From: Sthenelais limicola
Taxonomy: Eukaryota > Annelida > Polychaeta > Phyllodocida > Sigalionidae
Assembly: GCA_942159475.1 (NCBI GenBank)
Contig: OW804098.1
Span: 80,097,178-80,161,177, forward strand
Direction of reading: 5' to 3'
Length of the DNA stretch: 64,000 nucleotides
The stretch's first letter is position 1, and each line of letters starts with the position of its first letter. The notes below the pieces were generated by a model. The model was not told the origin of the DNA. It was given only the letters and a program-made list of their open reading frames with translations, and made no database searches. The position numbers were made by a program, and so were the translations under genes. Of this stretch, positions 1-13,606 are shown in pieces.

Positions 1-346
1 CTCTCTTCAGAATTGTCGCAACCTGGTCGCACCTTCATGAAGCACAAATCAAAATAATTATATTGTTCATGGTCTTTGTTTTTCTTTTCCTTTCATGTAA
101 CACAAATCAAATATTGTTATCCCCATATGTCATCTTATGTTTCTTGTTCTTGTTTTTATTTTTTTCATATAATGTTTTTTTCCTAAATTTCAATTGCTTC
201 ATATGACTTAGATGTACAGCAGCTGTATCTGAGAACACCCTTGCTTGGTTGGCATATTATTAGTTTAGATGCAACTTTTCCAATTGATAGTTTCCTGGAT
301 GGTTATCGTCCAGTCACTCTAGCAAGCATCTATCATAGAATCTTAC

Positions 347-474
347 CTTAAACTCAGTGCTTCTGTCCTCAACAGGTGCAGGTTTGCATTCACAGATCTC
401 ACATCCATCCTCTCCTCTCTTATAGCCATGGTCACAGTGCAGGCCACAGGCTGATACACTAACTACAGGGCAAG
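347..474 (-). CDS. Exon 5 of protease inhibitor: second antistasin-like module
   Basis: 128 nt, acceptor TGTTACAG, donor AAG|GTAAGA, phase 1 to 0. Core CGLHCDHGYKRGEDGCEIC matches the antistasin spacing seen in exon 2. The strong donor suggests more modules to the left of the window; otherwise the ORF stops at 314 after eight more residues plus a stop. Confidence 0.8.
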
Positions 475-3400
475 CTGTAACAGTAACGGCAACCGTTTTG
501 AGGATCATGCACCAAGCAGAAAACCAGCAGGCCCGAAATGGACGTTTTGAATTATTTTAGTCACTGCCTACGTTGGCTATGGACCCAGGCCCATATAAGA
601 CAGTAACTGATAAGATATTATATAATGGTAAATGTTGGTCCAGCATCAGTCATAAGTAGGGTAGGATCTCAGCTAGATTAAGTACCAATTCTAATATGCT
701 TACATATGTTCCAATTATCACCAGAATTATGTGAAAGATTGAGCAGTATTCTGTTGCATCATATGAAGCTTTAGTCCCCATGCACAACACGAATGGCATT
801 CTCATCCAACTGCAACCATTTTCTAAATACAATCTGCCTAATTACTCATAACAAGTAGTATTTATCATAATATATTGTAATAATGAAATTAATACAATTA
901 GATATCATTATACAGAACATTTGCCAAATGCACAATTTGCCAGATATTATGATACCATAGGAAGTTAGTTATTCATCTGTTAATCTTATCAGTGATGAAG
1001 TATATGATTTACCACCCACTTTATTCTGACTCATGTGTGATTTATTACCCTCTCTGATGAATACATGACTACTTAGTGTTATCATGGATTAGTCACTAGA
1101 GATCAGCATTTCTCAGGCAAGAAACCTTTATTGCTTTAAGTGAAAATGCGTATACATTCATGCATATTGTATACTTATGTATTCTTGTATCCATACCTAT
1201 TTTATTATATTGCAAGCGCTCATCCGTACGTCTTAAACTATTATTAATCTTACCGACAGACAGCTTCAGAATTCGGCTGGGAATTGGTCAGTGTGTCCCT
1301 CAACCGAACAAATTCCCTATGTTGGATACTATGTTGGATACTATTGGTTGGCTTACACGTTATGCATTCCAATTTAATTCCGTTCATATATGCGTCCTCT
1401 AGGCTCCTTCAAGGATGCAGAACTATGCATTTCCAAAATTACTCATATTTTATGTTTTCTGAGAAAATGAGCCTTAAGTCGCAAGGATTGAATTTTGTGA
1501 TACCATTTTAAATTAAATTTTGTATTGTATTGGCCTTCAACTGAGTACAAAAAAATCAAAAAATCAAATTGCATTAAATATCCCAACACGTCTATTTGAT
1601 TGTGCTACATTGTATGAATAAAATAGCCATTATTTCTTCCGACCTTTGGAATTTCCACCTTTTTTTGCAATCATAGCAAGTACAGTACATGTTTGGAGTT
1701 TGCCATGGCGGTAGTTTGCTGTGGCAGCAGTTTTCCGGCTTTTTTATGGCGAGAGTTTGCCATGGCAGCAGATCATATAGCGGTACTTCAGCTGGCGACA
1801 CTTCGCCTGCTGATAACTCGCCTGACACCAGAGAATATAGAAAACAATAAATCTGTTTGTGGAGAAGTAAAACTTTGTAACCAAGAAACCATGATGCATC
1901 TGGCAGTTTATACATTCTTTTCCATTCATTGAAACCATGGCATATGGACCGAATAGAAGCTAGAAATATTATTAAACTAATGAGATTTACAACATAATGA
2001 GCTTATTTTAGTGAAGTACTCCAAGTTAAAATAATAGGGTATGACAGAGAATATTAGACTTACATTTGCATGCTTTGACACATTGCTCCATGTTCTCAAA
2101 CCTGTTGTGGTTGCCCTTACAGCCTCCATAAGTAAATTCCTGACACATGTCTGAGTCTGTGTCATAAAACCATTTGATCTTTCGTGCTCTGCATGGACCC
2201 ACATCTATGGGGGATTGGCACTGACTGGGCAGAGAAATATCTGGTGGAGGAAACGTATACAGTGGCAGGATGGTGAACATGCAGTATGTGTCGAAAGAAG
2301 GATAACGTGCTGGAGAATTAGTGATCTACTGAACAAATGAATACTAATCCGTTTGCACAGGTATCGTATGTACAGGTTGTGAAACACGGTTAGCAAGGTA
2401 GAAGATATGTGTAGAAGAATGGCCTGTTATTGGTCCAGCATCAGTCATGATCAAAGGATAAAGATGGGGGAATTTAATAGATAAGTGGGCAGGGGGATAA
2501 CTGAGGAGAGAGTTTACATACATTTTTTTTTGTTTAATGAATCAGTGTAAAAGCGTGTAACAGTGAGGGTTGGACATGACTCTATTTTCCCTGTTTAGGT
2601 GATAGCCTATGAGTGACCACAGGGTTGTGGATTAGAGTTAAAGTGGCATTCTCAGTTAGCGATCAAAAACGATTTTGCTCCTTTCTTTTCCTACCCATCT
2701 GAAGGTCATTGGAACTCAATTATAGAGGATTTCATTCAGTTGTTTTAATACAGGCCTTCATAAAAGCTAAGAATGCAGCATTGATAAGACATGCCAGTCC
2801 CTGTTCTCAACATGTATTCTAAGAGTACGAGACATGAACTCGGGAGGATGTAGGTCTCACCTTCATAGTAGATTTATCATACAGTTAAGATAATACTTTG
2901 AACAGTACCTACCCACACACTTGGGGACATTAGACGAGCTACTTGTGTCAAGGAATACTCGGCAATCTTTCCCTTCCTCACATTTAAAACCCTGAAGGGA
3001 ACAATGAAAATAGCATAACAAATTTAAGAACAATCTTAGATAAATATTATGATAAGGAATGTAATTCTACTGTGAGTTGACTTAAGTAGCCATTGAGTAT
3101 AGTTCTTTATATCGCATGTACTGTATAGTCGGTCTACTTTGTTAGCACGGGGCTCGCACCAACCTCGGCAGCCATCATACTTTGGTGACCTACTTATCCT
3201 GCGTGGCGCGGTTTTCTCTTTTTCGCGTTGCATTTTAGCTGGAGGAACAATTATTCCTCATATTGACTGGTCGTGGCTGAAAATTCTAATTGCTTTCTTT
3301 CTCCCTCCCTTACCCTTCCAGTCCCTTTTCTCTCTCGCTCTCCTACCCGGGGAACAAACGCCATTTAGGATGGAAACTTATGTATGAAAATAAAAGTATT

Positions 3401-5785
3401 TAGATATAGTATTTAGCATTTGGAGGAAGTAGATGCAGAAATTTCGTCGGAAAAGTCCTCTAATGTATTATAATTACTTGGCATTTGTTAACTATGAACA
3501 CATTTCATTGGAAGCTAACTTTAACAAGGTGTTTTGTCCCGTGACAATATTATTTAACCATTTTACAATAAATTGCCATTAGGGAAACACTCATCGAATT
3601 CTTATTTTTCCAGGTATCCCCATTCCTTGAATGAATTTATCCTACCTGGCATTCTGCTTCTAAACACATACACGTGGAGCAACCCTTGGCGTCTCTCTCA
3701 AACCCATAATTACACGGACTCATGCATTCAATATCTGGACAGAGTGGTGTCTTAGGTGTAATAATATCTGAAGGGAAAGTTAATATATTGGCATTAAAAC
3801 ATGTACTTATGTTATACACATTAATAAATGCAAAATTATAAATCGAAATCATTTTTAAGATATATCCCCCAAGAGAATCCTACAAGGTAATACTGGTAAA
3901 GCTTTTCGAGCAATGGCTACTTATTCCTCCCCAATAATGTCCAGGGTGGAAGATGTACTGCTGTATAGAAATATGCCTCGGAAGGTGTTAAATGGTTTTT
4001 ACCAAGAAATCTTTCCCAGTATGGAGTAAATATTATTATAGCAAAGAGCCAGCTTCGAGAACCGAAATATTAAGAGAAAGAATATGGTCTAATAGGCTTA
4101 TTAAAGAAAAGAAAAAAATGTTTTACTACCACAGCTGGGAGAAGAGTGGAATTATATGTATAGGCGATATGGTAAACCAGCAAGAAAAATTAATGTCAAA
4201 CCTAGAGGTTAAAAGACAATATGGTTTCATCCCAGATTTTTTCTTGATGAGAGGCCTAAGAAAGGCTATACCTAAAGAGTGGCTCAGGCTAATACAAACC
4301 TCCCCCACCATGCGAGGACAAAGGGAGTATAGAGATAAACGTCAACAGTAAATGTATCGATGTTCTAGCAAGAAATTGTATAATGCATTGATCGAAAAAA
4401 TGAAGGTGAAAAGGGAAAAACTCAATTCGTGGCAAAAATTGCTAGAATTGAGCGATGAAGAATTTAGCCAATTGGATTGGAAAAAAAATCTTTCTCAACC
4501 CCTACAAGGCCTCTTGTGAAACAAGGCTACAGGTTTTGCAATATAGATTCCTTCATAAGACCATCACGTGTAACTATTATCTTAAGAATGCTGCAATTAA
4601 AGACCTACCGATATGCTCCTTTTGTACAAAAAGGGAAGATATAGTCCACTTCTTTATGTCATGTAATAACACTAAGATCCTATGGCAGAAGGTCTTCGAA
4701 TTTATAGACTCTATGGGTTACTTAAATGAAGACATAGGAGGGAAGAAAGTAGTCAAAAAAATGAAAAAGGTGAGTTTGATACCAGAAAAATAAATATTAT
4801 GTTTGGATTCGACAAGAAGGGTACAAATGTTAAAATCATAAACTGGATAGTGCTGGTGACAAAAGCGTTTATTCATCGCCAAATACTATTCCACGATGGC
4901 ATGATAGGGTGGTATATCTTCTGTTATGAATTTAGATCGAAAATCTCCATCATTTTGTATCAAAACAGCTTCTTGGAAGTAGACAAGGAAGAAAAAAGAA
5001 AATGGAGAAATCTGTTTTCAGACTTGTCGGATCTAATAGAAAGAAAGAAATAGTTTATTAGCTCTTTTCCCTGTGCAACTTGGTTAAACCAACAAGTTAA
5101 ATGCCTCTAAGGGAGGTGTTAAAGTATAATATCATACAGTAAATATCTAGTAATTGTACTTCCAAAATGTACCCAATTAGGAAGGTGCGAAGACAACAAA
5201 ATTATAAGTTAATTGTAAAAAAAACAGGTAACAAGAGAAGGACATATGTAATTTTCGATGTAGACTTGTCCTGGAGAGAGGAACAGATTTGTTGACATAT
5301 TGAATAAAAGAAGTTGTCGTAAAAACAAAAAAAAAGATATATCCCCCGACAGGAGAATGGATTGTTGGTTTACTTGTAATACCTCGGTTTTCTATTTATT
5401 TACAAAATAAACCATGTTAAAATCATGAGCTTCTTGAATGTACATAATTTAGAATGAATGACCTAATCCTAGGGCGGGCAATGGCACCTTATATATAACA
5501 TATTTATTTTCCGTCAGAACAAATAGAAATTTCTTCATACATCTGACCAAAATTAAACCCCCAAAACAAAATAGACCTATGGATACGTCCGTATTTCTGA
5601 AATTCAGAATAAAGGTTAAACCCGGGATATAAGGTAAGACTTATTACTATGATCAGGTACAATAATACCGAATAATTTGTTAATAGGTTAAATATGTTTA
5701 ATAAATATAAATCACTACCTGATGACACGGTGTAGAATAAAGACAATGCAACAAAAGTTGCTAAAAGTATATTCTGAGACTCCAT
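347..5785 (-). CDS. Secreted antistasin/Kunitz multidomain protease inhibitor (5 exons, 3' end outside window)
   Basis: Minus-strand gene built from exons 5719-5785, 3646-3767, 2913-2991, 2064-2240 and 347-474. All joins have GT-AG borders and agree in phase (1, 0, 1, 1), giving one open frame of about 190 residues. Order: signal peptide, antistasin-like module, small Cys-rich segment, Kunitz domain, second antistasin-like module. Kunitz and antistasin domains are known canonical inhibitors of serine proteases, so a secreted trypsin-like protease inhibitor is inferred. The last exon ends at a good donor (AAG|GTAAGA at 346-341), so the gene probably continues past position 1. If that donor is not used, translation stops at 314. 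The start is the ATG at 5785; the in-frame triplet further upstream is TTG, not ATG. Intron 1 contains a LINE insertion. Confidence 0.85.
2064..2240 (-). CDS. Exon 4 of protease inhibitor: Kunitz/BPTI domain
   Basis: 177 nt, acceptor CCACCAG, donor AAT|GTAAGT, phase 1 to 1. All six cysteines of a Kunitz domain are present, with the hallmark FTYGGCKGNHNRF. The reactive-site loop reads GPCRA, placing Arg at P1, which in this family usually means trypsin-like targets. The domain is full length (about 51 residues from first to last Cys). Confidence 0.93.
2913..2991 (-). CDS. Exon 3 of protease inhibitor: small Cys-rich linker
   Basis: 79 nt between acceptor CTTCAG and donor TGTGG|GTAGGT, phase 0 to 1. 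It encodes GFKCEEGKDCRVFL and then, eleven residues later, PKCV. Spacing is C-x5-C-x13-C, with one more Cys just upstream in exon 2. Similar short segments occur beside Kunitz and WAP domains in invertebrate inhibitors. No domain name is claimed. It was found from splice phase because it is too short to stand out as an ORF. Confidence 0.72.
3646..3767 (-). CDS. Exon 2 of protease inhibitor: antistasin-like module
   Basis: Acceptor TTTCCCTTCAG, donor CAG|GTAGGA, 122 nt, phase 1 to 0. The Cys pattern includes the typical antistasin core, CNYGFERDAKGCSTCMC. Six or more cysteines fall within about 30 residues, as in short antistasin repeats. Confidence 0.82.
3871..5334 (+). mobile_element. 5'-truncated LINE (non-LTR retrotransposon) with 13-bp target-site duplication
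   Basis: The 13-mer AGATATATCCCCC occurs at 3858-3870 and again at 5335-5347, right after an A-rich tail. The interval holds broken plus-strand frames (about 3992-4351, 4455-4793, 4799-5053) typical of the region downstream of a LINE reverse transcriptase. They include a zinc-knuckle-like C-x2-C-x7-H-x4-C (CSFCTKREDIVHFFMSC) followed by a conserved W. Only the 3' end is present, as expected for 5' truncation during target-primed insertion. A frame shift near 4490 shows it is dead. It lies antisense inside intron 1 of the protease-inhibitor gene. Confidence 0.88.
5719..5785 (-). CDS. Exon 1 of protease inhibitor: signal peptide
   Basis: Encodes 22 codons plus one base from ATG 5785: a short polar start (MESQN), a hydrophobic core (ILLATFVALSLFY) and a small-residue region (TVSS) suited to signal peptidase cleavage. 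It ends at CAG|GTAGTG, phase 1. The G completes an Asp codon with exon 2. Confidence 0.82.
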
Positions 5786-6556
5786 ATTCCTCCCTTGTGT
5801 GTGAAACACCTTGTTTCCTCCTTTCAATGAGATGACAGCACTTGTAAAGGTAATCCCACTAATAGTCCTCGGCTGTAAATGATGGTGTTACCCGAGCGTA
5901 CTCCGTAATCTCCTCTGTAAGTATGAACAGATACGCCATATTTATATGACAAGTATTGATATTTAGGTTGAGTGAATGAGTAAGTGAGTGTGTGAGTGAG
6001 TGTGTAGGTGGGGTTGTGTGTAGAGGAATTAATCACTGCTTCATGTAAGGGAACACGAAATTTCCCAACATTTTTAGAATCACTTGTCTTCCCTTCAAAA
6101 CAAATGACAATACAATAATGATACTCACTTTGGTGAAAACTATTGAAAAATAATAAAATGATGATGACTATGTTCTTCCTTTAACCAATATGTAACATAA
6201 ATGTCAAATTATATATGTCTTGAATATATTTAAATGTAATCTTTGTTTCTTCGTCTATTTCGTTATTCTATTTCTATGCCCGATAAAATAAGGAAACTGG
6301 TATTATCAAAAAAGGAAAATGTTACGGCTATTGACCTAAGAATATTTTCCCAACTGAGATATTCCTCCTGTAGCTATCATTGTTTTGAGTTACCTCGAAA
6401 TCGATCGAGAAGAACCCCTAAATAAGTACAACCACTCAGTCCAGTTTTTAGTAGTTTATTGTAGCATGTCCTGACTTGTTTCGTACTTAAGTTGCGATTA
6501 CACCAAAACAAGTATCCCAGCAGTTTTTGTATTTGTAGTTTATTCAGAGTCGAATT

Positions 6557-6591
6557 CCAACGTTTCGGGTCAGAGTCGACCCTTCACCAGG
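6557..6591 (-). repeat. Hairpin motif with CTGGTGAAG...CGAAACGTTGG core
   Basis: On the minus strand an 8-nt left flank (CTGGTGAA) is followed by stem GGGTC, loop GACTCT, stem GACCC, then GAAACGTTGG. The same layout with a different stem occurs at 26420-26451. This looks like a transcribed structural element of a retroelement 3' region; the element itself is not recognisable. Confidence 0.55.
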
Positions 6592-7867
6592 GAATGTTTC
6601 GAGCTAACACCTGATTTGATCGATTCCGGTGGTAAAGTTCGTGTGAGGCTCCAGGTATTTTATAAAGTAAATGCATGAGAGAATCAGTTTCATTCTCCTA
6701 ATCATATCGTATATTTTCTGATTGACACGTGTCAAGAACCCCAAGTTGAAATCATTGTTATGATTAGATCATTATTTATTTTAAACTCATAAACTGTCTT
6801 ACAGAAGTGGGGAAAGGGGGATGAATGTAGGATTGTAAGACCTACGATATTAAGGCCGATTTAACGGTAAAGGCAGGGTAGGGAAGGGGATCATGTATTA
6901 TTGTTAATGTGTAAACCCTAGACTTAAGGACACATTGGGTTAACTCCCAATTTAATGTCTTATGTTTATTACTTTATTTCATCACCGTCCAGTATAGGCG
7001 GGAGGATTAATCAATACAATTAATTGTCTAGAATGAACAGTGTAGTTCACTCTTTTCATTTATAATCACGAATTGTATTAGCATAACTATACTGACAGTA
7101 CAGACAGTATAGGTCTCCTGGTATGTACGTGAAATGTTTTCACTTTTTATAAAATTGCAAAGGATGTGTTTTCACTTTTCCACTTTTATAAAATTGTAAT
7201 GAAGACTAAATTGTTAATCACTATTCTCTAAGAACGCCTTATAAAAACATAAATGAATGGAGTCTTACCTATCATCACTCCATATAGGACAATTTAATAC
7301 TTGGACTCTAAACTGCATTTTCTAATCAATACTATTGTATGTACATGTTCAACACTACCGAACTGTTCAATGTAATTAACTTAATTTCAATTTGTTTAAG
7401 GGTACCCTGGAAGACCTATCCTTAGAGGGGACCAACCCGTTTATGTATACGATTGATTGTGTCATAATAAAAGTTGATAATAATAATTATAAAGTTGACA
7501 AAGTTGGAATCATGAGACTTCCAAGGCACAACTTCAATAAGCACATCACATAAACATATTGAATTATCATTATCATGTCTCGCTTTCGTCTTTTAACATA
7601 ACATGATATATTGGCATGATCCACTGTTAATTCCCCGGATTCCTGCCATATCTTAGAGATGAGGTGGATATTGACTATTTCCTATTTCCTATTATAGCAT
7701 GACACATGGTTTATCTTGATAAGGTATCCAAATAACAAACTACTGAGATTGCAAGATATGTGAGAGATAAGTACCACTCACAGGCAACTAATAGATTAAT
7801 CTGCAAACAACAAACTCGGTAAGGGGAATCACTGAGGGGTCTTACGGAGATAATGCGAATTGCATGA

Positions 7868-8030
7868 AGATTCACCTTCACCTCTCTCTCAAATAACCCA
7901 AATTTCAAACAGAAATGAGGTTCACAATACACAATGTACTCATTATTCATCCTTTTCCGTCTAATTTTGGAGGTTTTACTAAATGTGTGGAGCTACCGAT
8001 TGTACATATTCCGATGATTTGACCCGTATA
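7868..8030. repeat. Dispersed repeat related to the MITE at 36830-37031
   Basis: Two blocks match the 36.8-37.0 kb element. One begins AATAACCCAAATTTCA, the other begins TTTACTAAATGTGT and ends with GACCC followed by TATA. The copy is diverged and its outer ends are not clear. Confidence 0.5.
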
Positions 8031-11000
8031 TAATTATATGCAGACACTTGCAAGTTTCCACTTTCCATAATGTCAACTATGAATATGAACAGATATACTT
8101 TTAAGAAAAATAGAAATTGGGAGGATGTAATTCATTGTTGGGAGTGAACATTTTTTCATAATTTCGAAAACATCATTTGCAAAATCATTATAAGCAATAT
8201 ATGATTGCCTTAGATTGTCGTATAGCTTTTCTCTCCCCGGCCTTTGCTATATTTATTTTTACTACCACTACCAACTCCAAAGCACTTTATAATTTATATA
8301 TGTATGCGATGTGGAACTTTTATTTTTATTTTAATAAACATTTTATTTTGACTGGGTAACCCAATGTGACCAATTTCCTTGGGTGGGGGTTTTAAATGCC
8401 ACAGTACAAAGGCAGAAGAACACACAATGGTTGCACATAAGGATAGTGCTAGCGAGCAGATGAACTAATGCTCAATGTTGTACAGTGCACGCTGAATCAG
8501 TATGTGTCCTTAGATGTTAAGGTGCGAAGGTCTAGGTGTGAAACTTCATTATCCATTGCTTAACAACTAGAGACCTACATAGAGATGCAGAAAGAAAATG
8601 ATGAGGTCCCAGGAACATGGATAATTAAAGATTGATGTAGCAGTAGTGGTGTATTGAGTCTGAGTTATATAATATATATCTCTAATAGCATGCTTATCAC
8701 AGAGAAGGCACCAAATAAAAAATAGATAACCTACGTTACTAGCTAAATTTGATTCTTTCATTTTATATATCAACTCTACCTATCCCGTAGACATATTGAC
8801 AATTTTTCTCATTCATTGCGGTGTCCACCTTGCAGGGAACTGCGTATAGTGGCCTCGCACCCAATCCAGGAATTCAAGTTAGATGAATTGTAGAGAATTG
8901 ATCTCATAATTTAGAAAATAGTTCTCCCTATCGGTTGTATACAGCTCACACACTTAAAACAACTTTTGAATGAAAGTTGAAGTTAAAACATAGATCCTTA
9001 TATCTGAAAATAGTTAGGTGCTACTCAATTCTTGCTATTGCATACGTACGTGAAGTACCATATAATGTCTCCACACACATATTAAGTGTTACCTTTGTGT
9101 CTTATTTACTATAATATTATATGTACTGTAATACAAATATTATTTTATATATATATACCAGGAAAATGAGTCTTTCCTCTGCCAATCAGTTGATTGTTCT
9201 TGAACACATCCAATCCCATAAATCTCATCAATAGGATTACCGGTATCAATTCCCGGATATATAGACATACTAAATGAATCAACGCCATGCATCTTATCTA
9301 GTACTTCAAATAATAGGTGCCCAAACAAGAATCGTGGAATCTCATCAGAAGGAACATTTTCAGGCTATAAATTTGCTTTTCCCTCTCTTTTCTTTGTGTG
9401 ACAGCCTCTTCTGATATGCAAACTGCATAACATATTTGGACGCTGTCATATCACATGGGTATATGATAACGACAAAGACACATTTTTCAACAGCTACATC
9501 AATATCCATCACATGAATCACTGTTGTTGAAACGTGCACAGTAAAACCTACTTATATATAATGGGGAGGCTTTACTGTATCACAGATGTATTCCTAATTA
9601 ATGTGGGTTTTTTTCGGATTACCACGCTGTGGAACACAAAATCAGGTATATGGCTGGGACCTATTACATAACAACTGTTTACTTAACTGTCCTTGCTATG
9701 CTATCTGGTAATAATGGGATGTATTGCAAAAAGAATCGTTAGGAATGATGCCAGAGAGTCATATCTTTAAAAGTGTTGCAGAATTTGGTCTCGCTCACCT
9801 TCTGCCTCGTATCATTTCTCATCGCTCCGTATAATAAAATTCAATATACCACCGCCTACATATGGCCCAGAAGTGAATAGGGTTCAGCGGTATTAAACGA
9901 GCCAATCCGCCTATTTTTGTGTATAGGTGGCTGGACATTAATTCCATAAATGTTACGATAAGTAGATTCTAATTACGATATGTGGCGATCCTAAGTACCT
10001 CATAACTTTACCCACATTTTTGTCGGAAAACATTGATTGCCGTAAATGATGCGATAGCCTCAATACGAGTTTTCGTTAGCCCTATATAAATATATAATAG
10101 CATTGTTTGAATAGGGAATTCCTCCCCAAAAGGTTCTTATACCACTTGCGTAGCAAGGAATAATAGCTAAGCTAGGAACATATTTAGGAAGGAATGTTAT
10201 GAACACTTCATTCACACTGGAGAGGTTGGACATTAATCTTAAGCCCAATATCCACTACCACGCCAAACCAGACGTCACAAATTAACTTCCAAGCGGAAGA
10301 CCTGAGATTTGCATTCGAGCTTTAGCTCATTTTCCAGTCTATGAGACAAAGCCCTAATGACCCCCTAACTTTTAGGGACCAGGTGTTTCCCATTAACTCC
10401 TCGTCGCTCCTTCTGGACGAGGCTTTGTCTTCAGTGAGGCTCTTTGTGGATGGGTTGGGAAGGCAACAATAATGTTTTTAGCAATTTCAATTCGGATTTG
10501 ACTGTTTGAATGCAAATTATTTTTTCCAAATAGTAGAAAATCCTAAAAATAACAGTAATAATAGTTTATGAGTGTGCATTGCTCTCCGCTCAACCTCCTA
10601 TATCATTGCCTATGAAGCTCACCATATCCACCCTGGTTGGGGTAGAGAGCCCCACAAGGAGGAGGATGCAGGCCGGACGGCCTTGTTTGTGGTTAAGCTT
10701 ATCACCATAATCTGCAGTCAGGCAGAACGCTGGGCAAAATCTGCTTTGTACTACAGACTGTTTCGTCTATTCTTCATCTAAATATAAATGATTGTCAATG
10801 CAAATGATCTATATTTCAAATTCAAAAGCATCTTCTTCCCTTGGAAGTGTTGACGCATGGCTTAACATGACGTTCAACACAACGTAGTAGTGGACATCAA
10901 GATTTAGTCAGCGCCTTGATCAGTCAAGGGGCTATAACAGCATAAGGCAGATACTAAATACATTAATAACCTCCTGATCTCGGGCCTGCTGGTGCACAGT

Positions 11001-12521
11001 AATCCCGAGGAGAAGCCGGTGAAATATACTCCAAATTCCCCTCAACTCCCCTCAACGATACTCCTTAATATCACCATATGGTGCTTATTATAGCCCATAG
11101 CTTGCGCTGAACAGATTATTAACAATATCATCTAAGTTTGTTTTGTGTGATATCGAACTATAAAGTTTGGAGTTTGTTTATAATCAAAATGAAAAGTATT
11201 GGTATTTTCCCCTCATATTTCTGCCCTTTTCAAGTTAAAAGAAAAGAGGAGAACAACAACCGGGAAGATCTTTGCAAACGCAGAAATGTAAACACTGACT
11301 TGGTACTGATTTGGAAAATTTCAATATATATAAATATACAGATGGTCGTTTAACATACGGTATAGTGATATGTTGTACTAATCATTAAAGTATATCCTCA
11401 GTTTATAACTGGGTCAAGAGTCAAATCCAAAATCCCAAACATTGGCTATTTCCAAATTAGTCGAAATATTATATAATTCAAAACGTGCAACCCTGCATGC
11501 TACAAAAGTCTGATCCCCGATTCCATTGATCCGCTTCAACAATACATGTAGCATGGTTAATATCAGGATCGTTTGACCTGATCGTATTGATAAATTAGCC
11601 CACCTTCAGACATATGATAAGTTTTAAATTTAGACAAAAATAGTCCAGAAATAGCCTACTTATAGGGCAAATTAATAGCCATTGACTAGATATTCAACGA
11701 AGTATAATTTTTTAAACAATCAAAATCATTTAAACTGCGCAATAACAAAATTAATAATCAGACGTTTCTTTTTTCTTTTTTTTTTATTCATTTGAGGCGT
11801 ATAATATATTTAATCAGTTACATTGAAAAGACGCAGTATTCTGTAGAAGGAAAAAACTAATGAAGCATTACGTAGAGACATGATTAGAACTCTGACCTAG
11901 ACACATGGTTGAAACATCAAAGTTATGGCAAACATGCCCCTCTTTATGAATCACATTAACTTGTAAAAGGACATCACCATTTCCCCAAATTAATTAGAGT
12001 GTTTACATTACCTTGTCGCCCTTATTTCCGTAGTGTTAAATATATAGTTTGTAGACGCTTAATTCCCAGTTAGTGGTGGTAGGCAGGTAAGAAGAGGTGA
12101 AATAAAACACTAGTCTTACCGGTAACATGGCCGGGCTCAAACCTGATACATGGCAGCTAGGTTAGGCAGGCTATTCCATTCAGACGGTACAAAGTCTGCT
12201 GTATACTGATAAGGAGTTGTAGTATCACAGGTGAGTTCCCCTAATTGCCTCGAGCCTGTGGTGGGAGGGAGCAGTATATCAGACCATTCATCCAAAGATA
12301 CGTGGTGGGCCACGCATGAGGGAATTCTTATTAAAGAATTATATACTGAACCAGAGAGGTAGAATCTAGTAGTTGAATCAATCAGACTACTCATTTAATA
12401 ATGCTTATTTAAGAATCTAAAGTTTGTATAATTTCCTGAAAGATTTGATGTTCCAAATCCCCCTGATACCAGAATTCAGTCTATACTGTTCCAGTTTTCT
12501 GATTAAAGGAATGTCTAGACT

Positions 12522-12564
12522 TATGTCTAGGAAAGATACACAATATGTCTAGGAAAGATACACA
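12522..12564. repeat. Two-copy 21-bp tandem duplication
   Basis: TATGTCTAGGAAAGATACAC followed by A occurs at 12522-12542 and again at 12544-12564 with one base between. Recent small duplication; no gene nearby. Confidence 0.85.
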
Positions 12565-13309
12565 GCATTGTTATATACTGCAACTAAACATGACTGTAAC
12601 TAGAAATCCACTAAGGATTTAAGTGCAGCGTCTATCCCTTTCCCTTCCCTAAATCCATGCTGGCATTTAGACAGCAAACATTTATATAAAGGTTATCATT
12701 TTACCCATAAATATATTTTATCGAATATCTTCCCAATAATTAGGGTGATATAGATTGTTTTCTTGTTTCATTGATGCTTCGAGCATTTGGAACCCTTGGA
12801 ATCAATGTGCATTGACCTGCCTTCCATACATGTATCCGGGTAAATACCCGTTCCTTGGGGTCTATTTTCTAGGATTTCCTCTATATTATCGATATCCGCG
12901 ATGACAAACGTCTTAAAGCATGCATTATTTATGCCTAATGATGACACGAATTTCAGCCTCAGAAATCTCCACGTTCCATATAAATGTCTATTTTGGTAAC
13001 TATTATACCTTCTGTAAGTTTTTTGTATACAATTAACCTAAATGTGATTGCTTGATAGCGTTTCCTCCTATCTCTCTCCTTGTCCATGTCACAGGCATAT
13101 TATATTGGCGCGGTATCGCTAAATATATGTAGGATTCTTATCTTTATTGATACAGACTTAATCTTATCCCTTGCATTAGGTTATTAACGAACGGGAGGAA
13201 GTATAATGTAGAAACATGGGTCAGAGCGTGAAAATGTACAGTTTGCTGCTTTACAAATTTAGTAAATTCTGCTGATTCAGGTTGAACATGGTGATAAATA
13301 ATAGATGGA

Positions 13310-13490
13310 CAATTCCACCAATTTGACAACATTTGGCCCCCTAGACCCCACTGGGTACCCAGAAATGATTTTTACATTAATCAGTCCAGTTGTTATATTT
13401 TATCAATCTTATATATACACATGTGCGCATTGATCTGCCAAGTATGGAACCATTCTGATTATTAGGAATTGTTTACAGGGGGTCGAAAAA
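13310..13490 (+). repeat. Partial copy of the inverted-repeat element found at 49.4 kb
   Basis: About 180 bp align almost base for base with 49399-49573. The match includes AATTCCACCAATTTGACAAC, a block reading GGGTACCCA, and an end at TTTACAGGGGG. Only the left end of the element is present here. Confidence 0.85.
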
Positions 13491-13606
13491 TAGCTCCCAA
13501 ATAATGAAAATGAATAATGAAAACTTCTAAACGTCATAGTATGCCAATAAGAACATAAACTTCAAGTAAGTAATGTTGATATTATGCCTATGCAGTTATT
13601 GGAGTG

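Larger units (their letters stand above)
5786..12521. other. Gene-poor stretch without a recognised gene
   Basis: AT-rich DNA upstream of the inhibitor gene. Open frames are short (under about 80 codons) and resemble no family. It contains a GTGA-rich simple stretch near 5970-6015, the hairpin motif at 6557-6591 and a dispersed-repeat copy at 7868-8030. The inhibitor promoter should lie just above 5785, but no TATA or other element could be assigned. Confidence 0.55.

Noticed and set aside
12137..12394. Minus-strand frame ending with FVPSEWNSLP, similar to LINE tails
   Set aside because: Only a few residues resemble a reverse-transcriptase end; the rest has no match, so I do not call an element.
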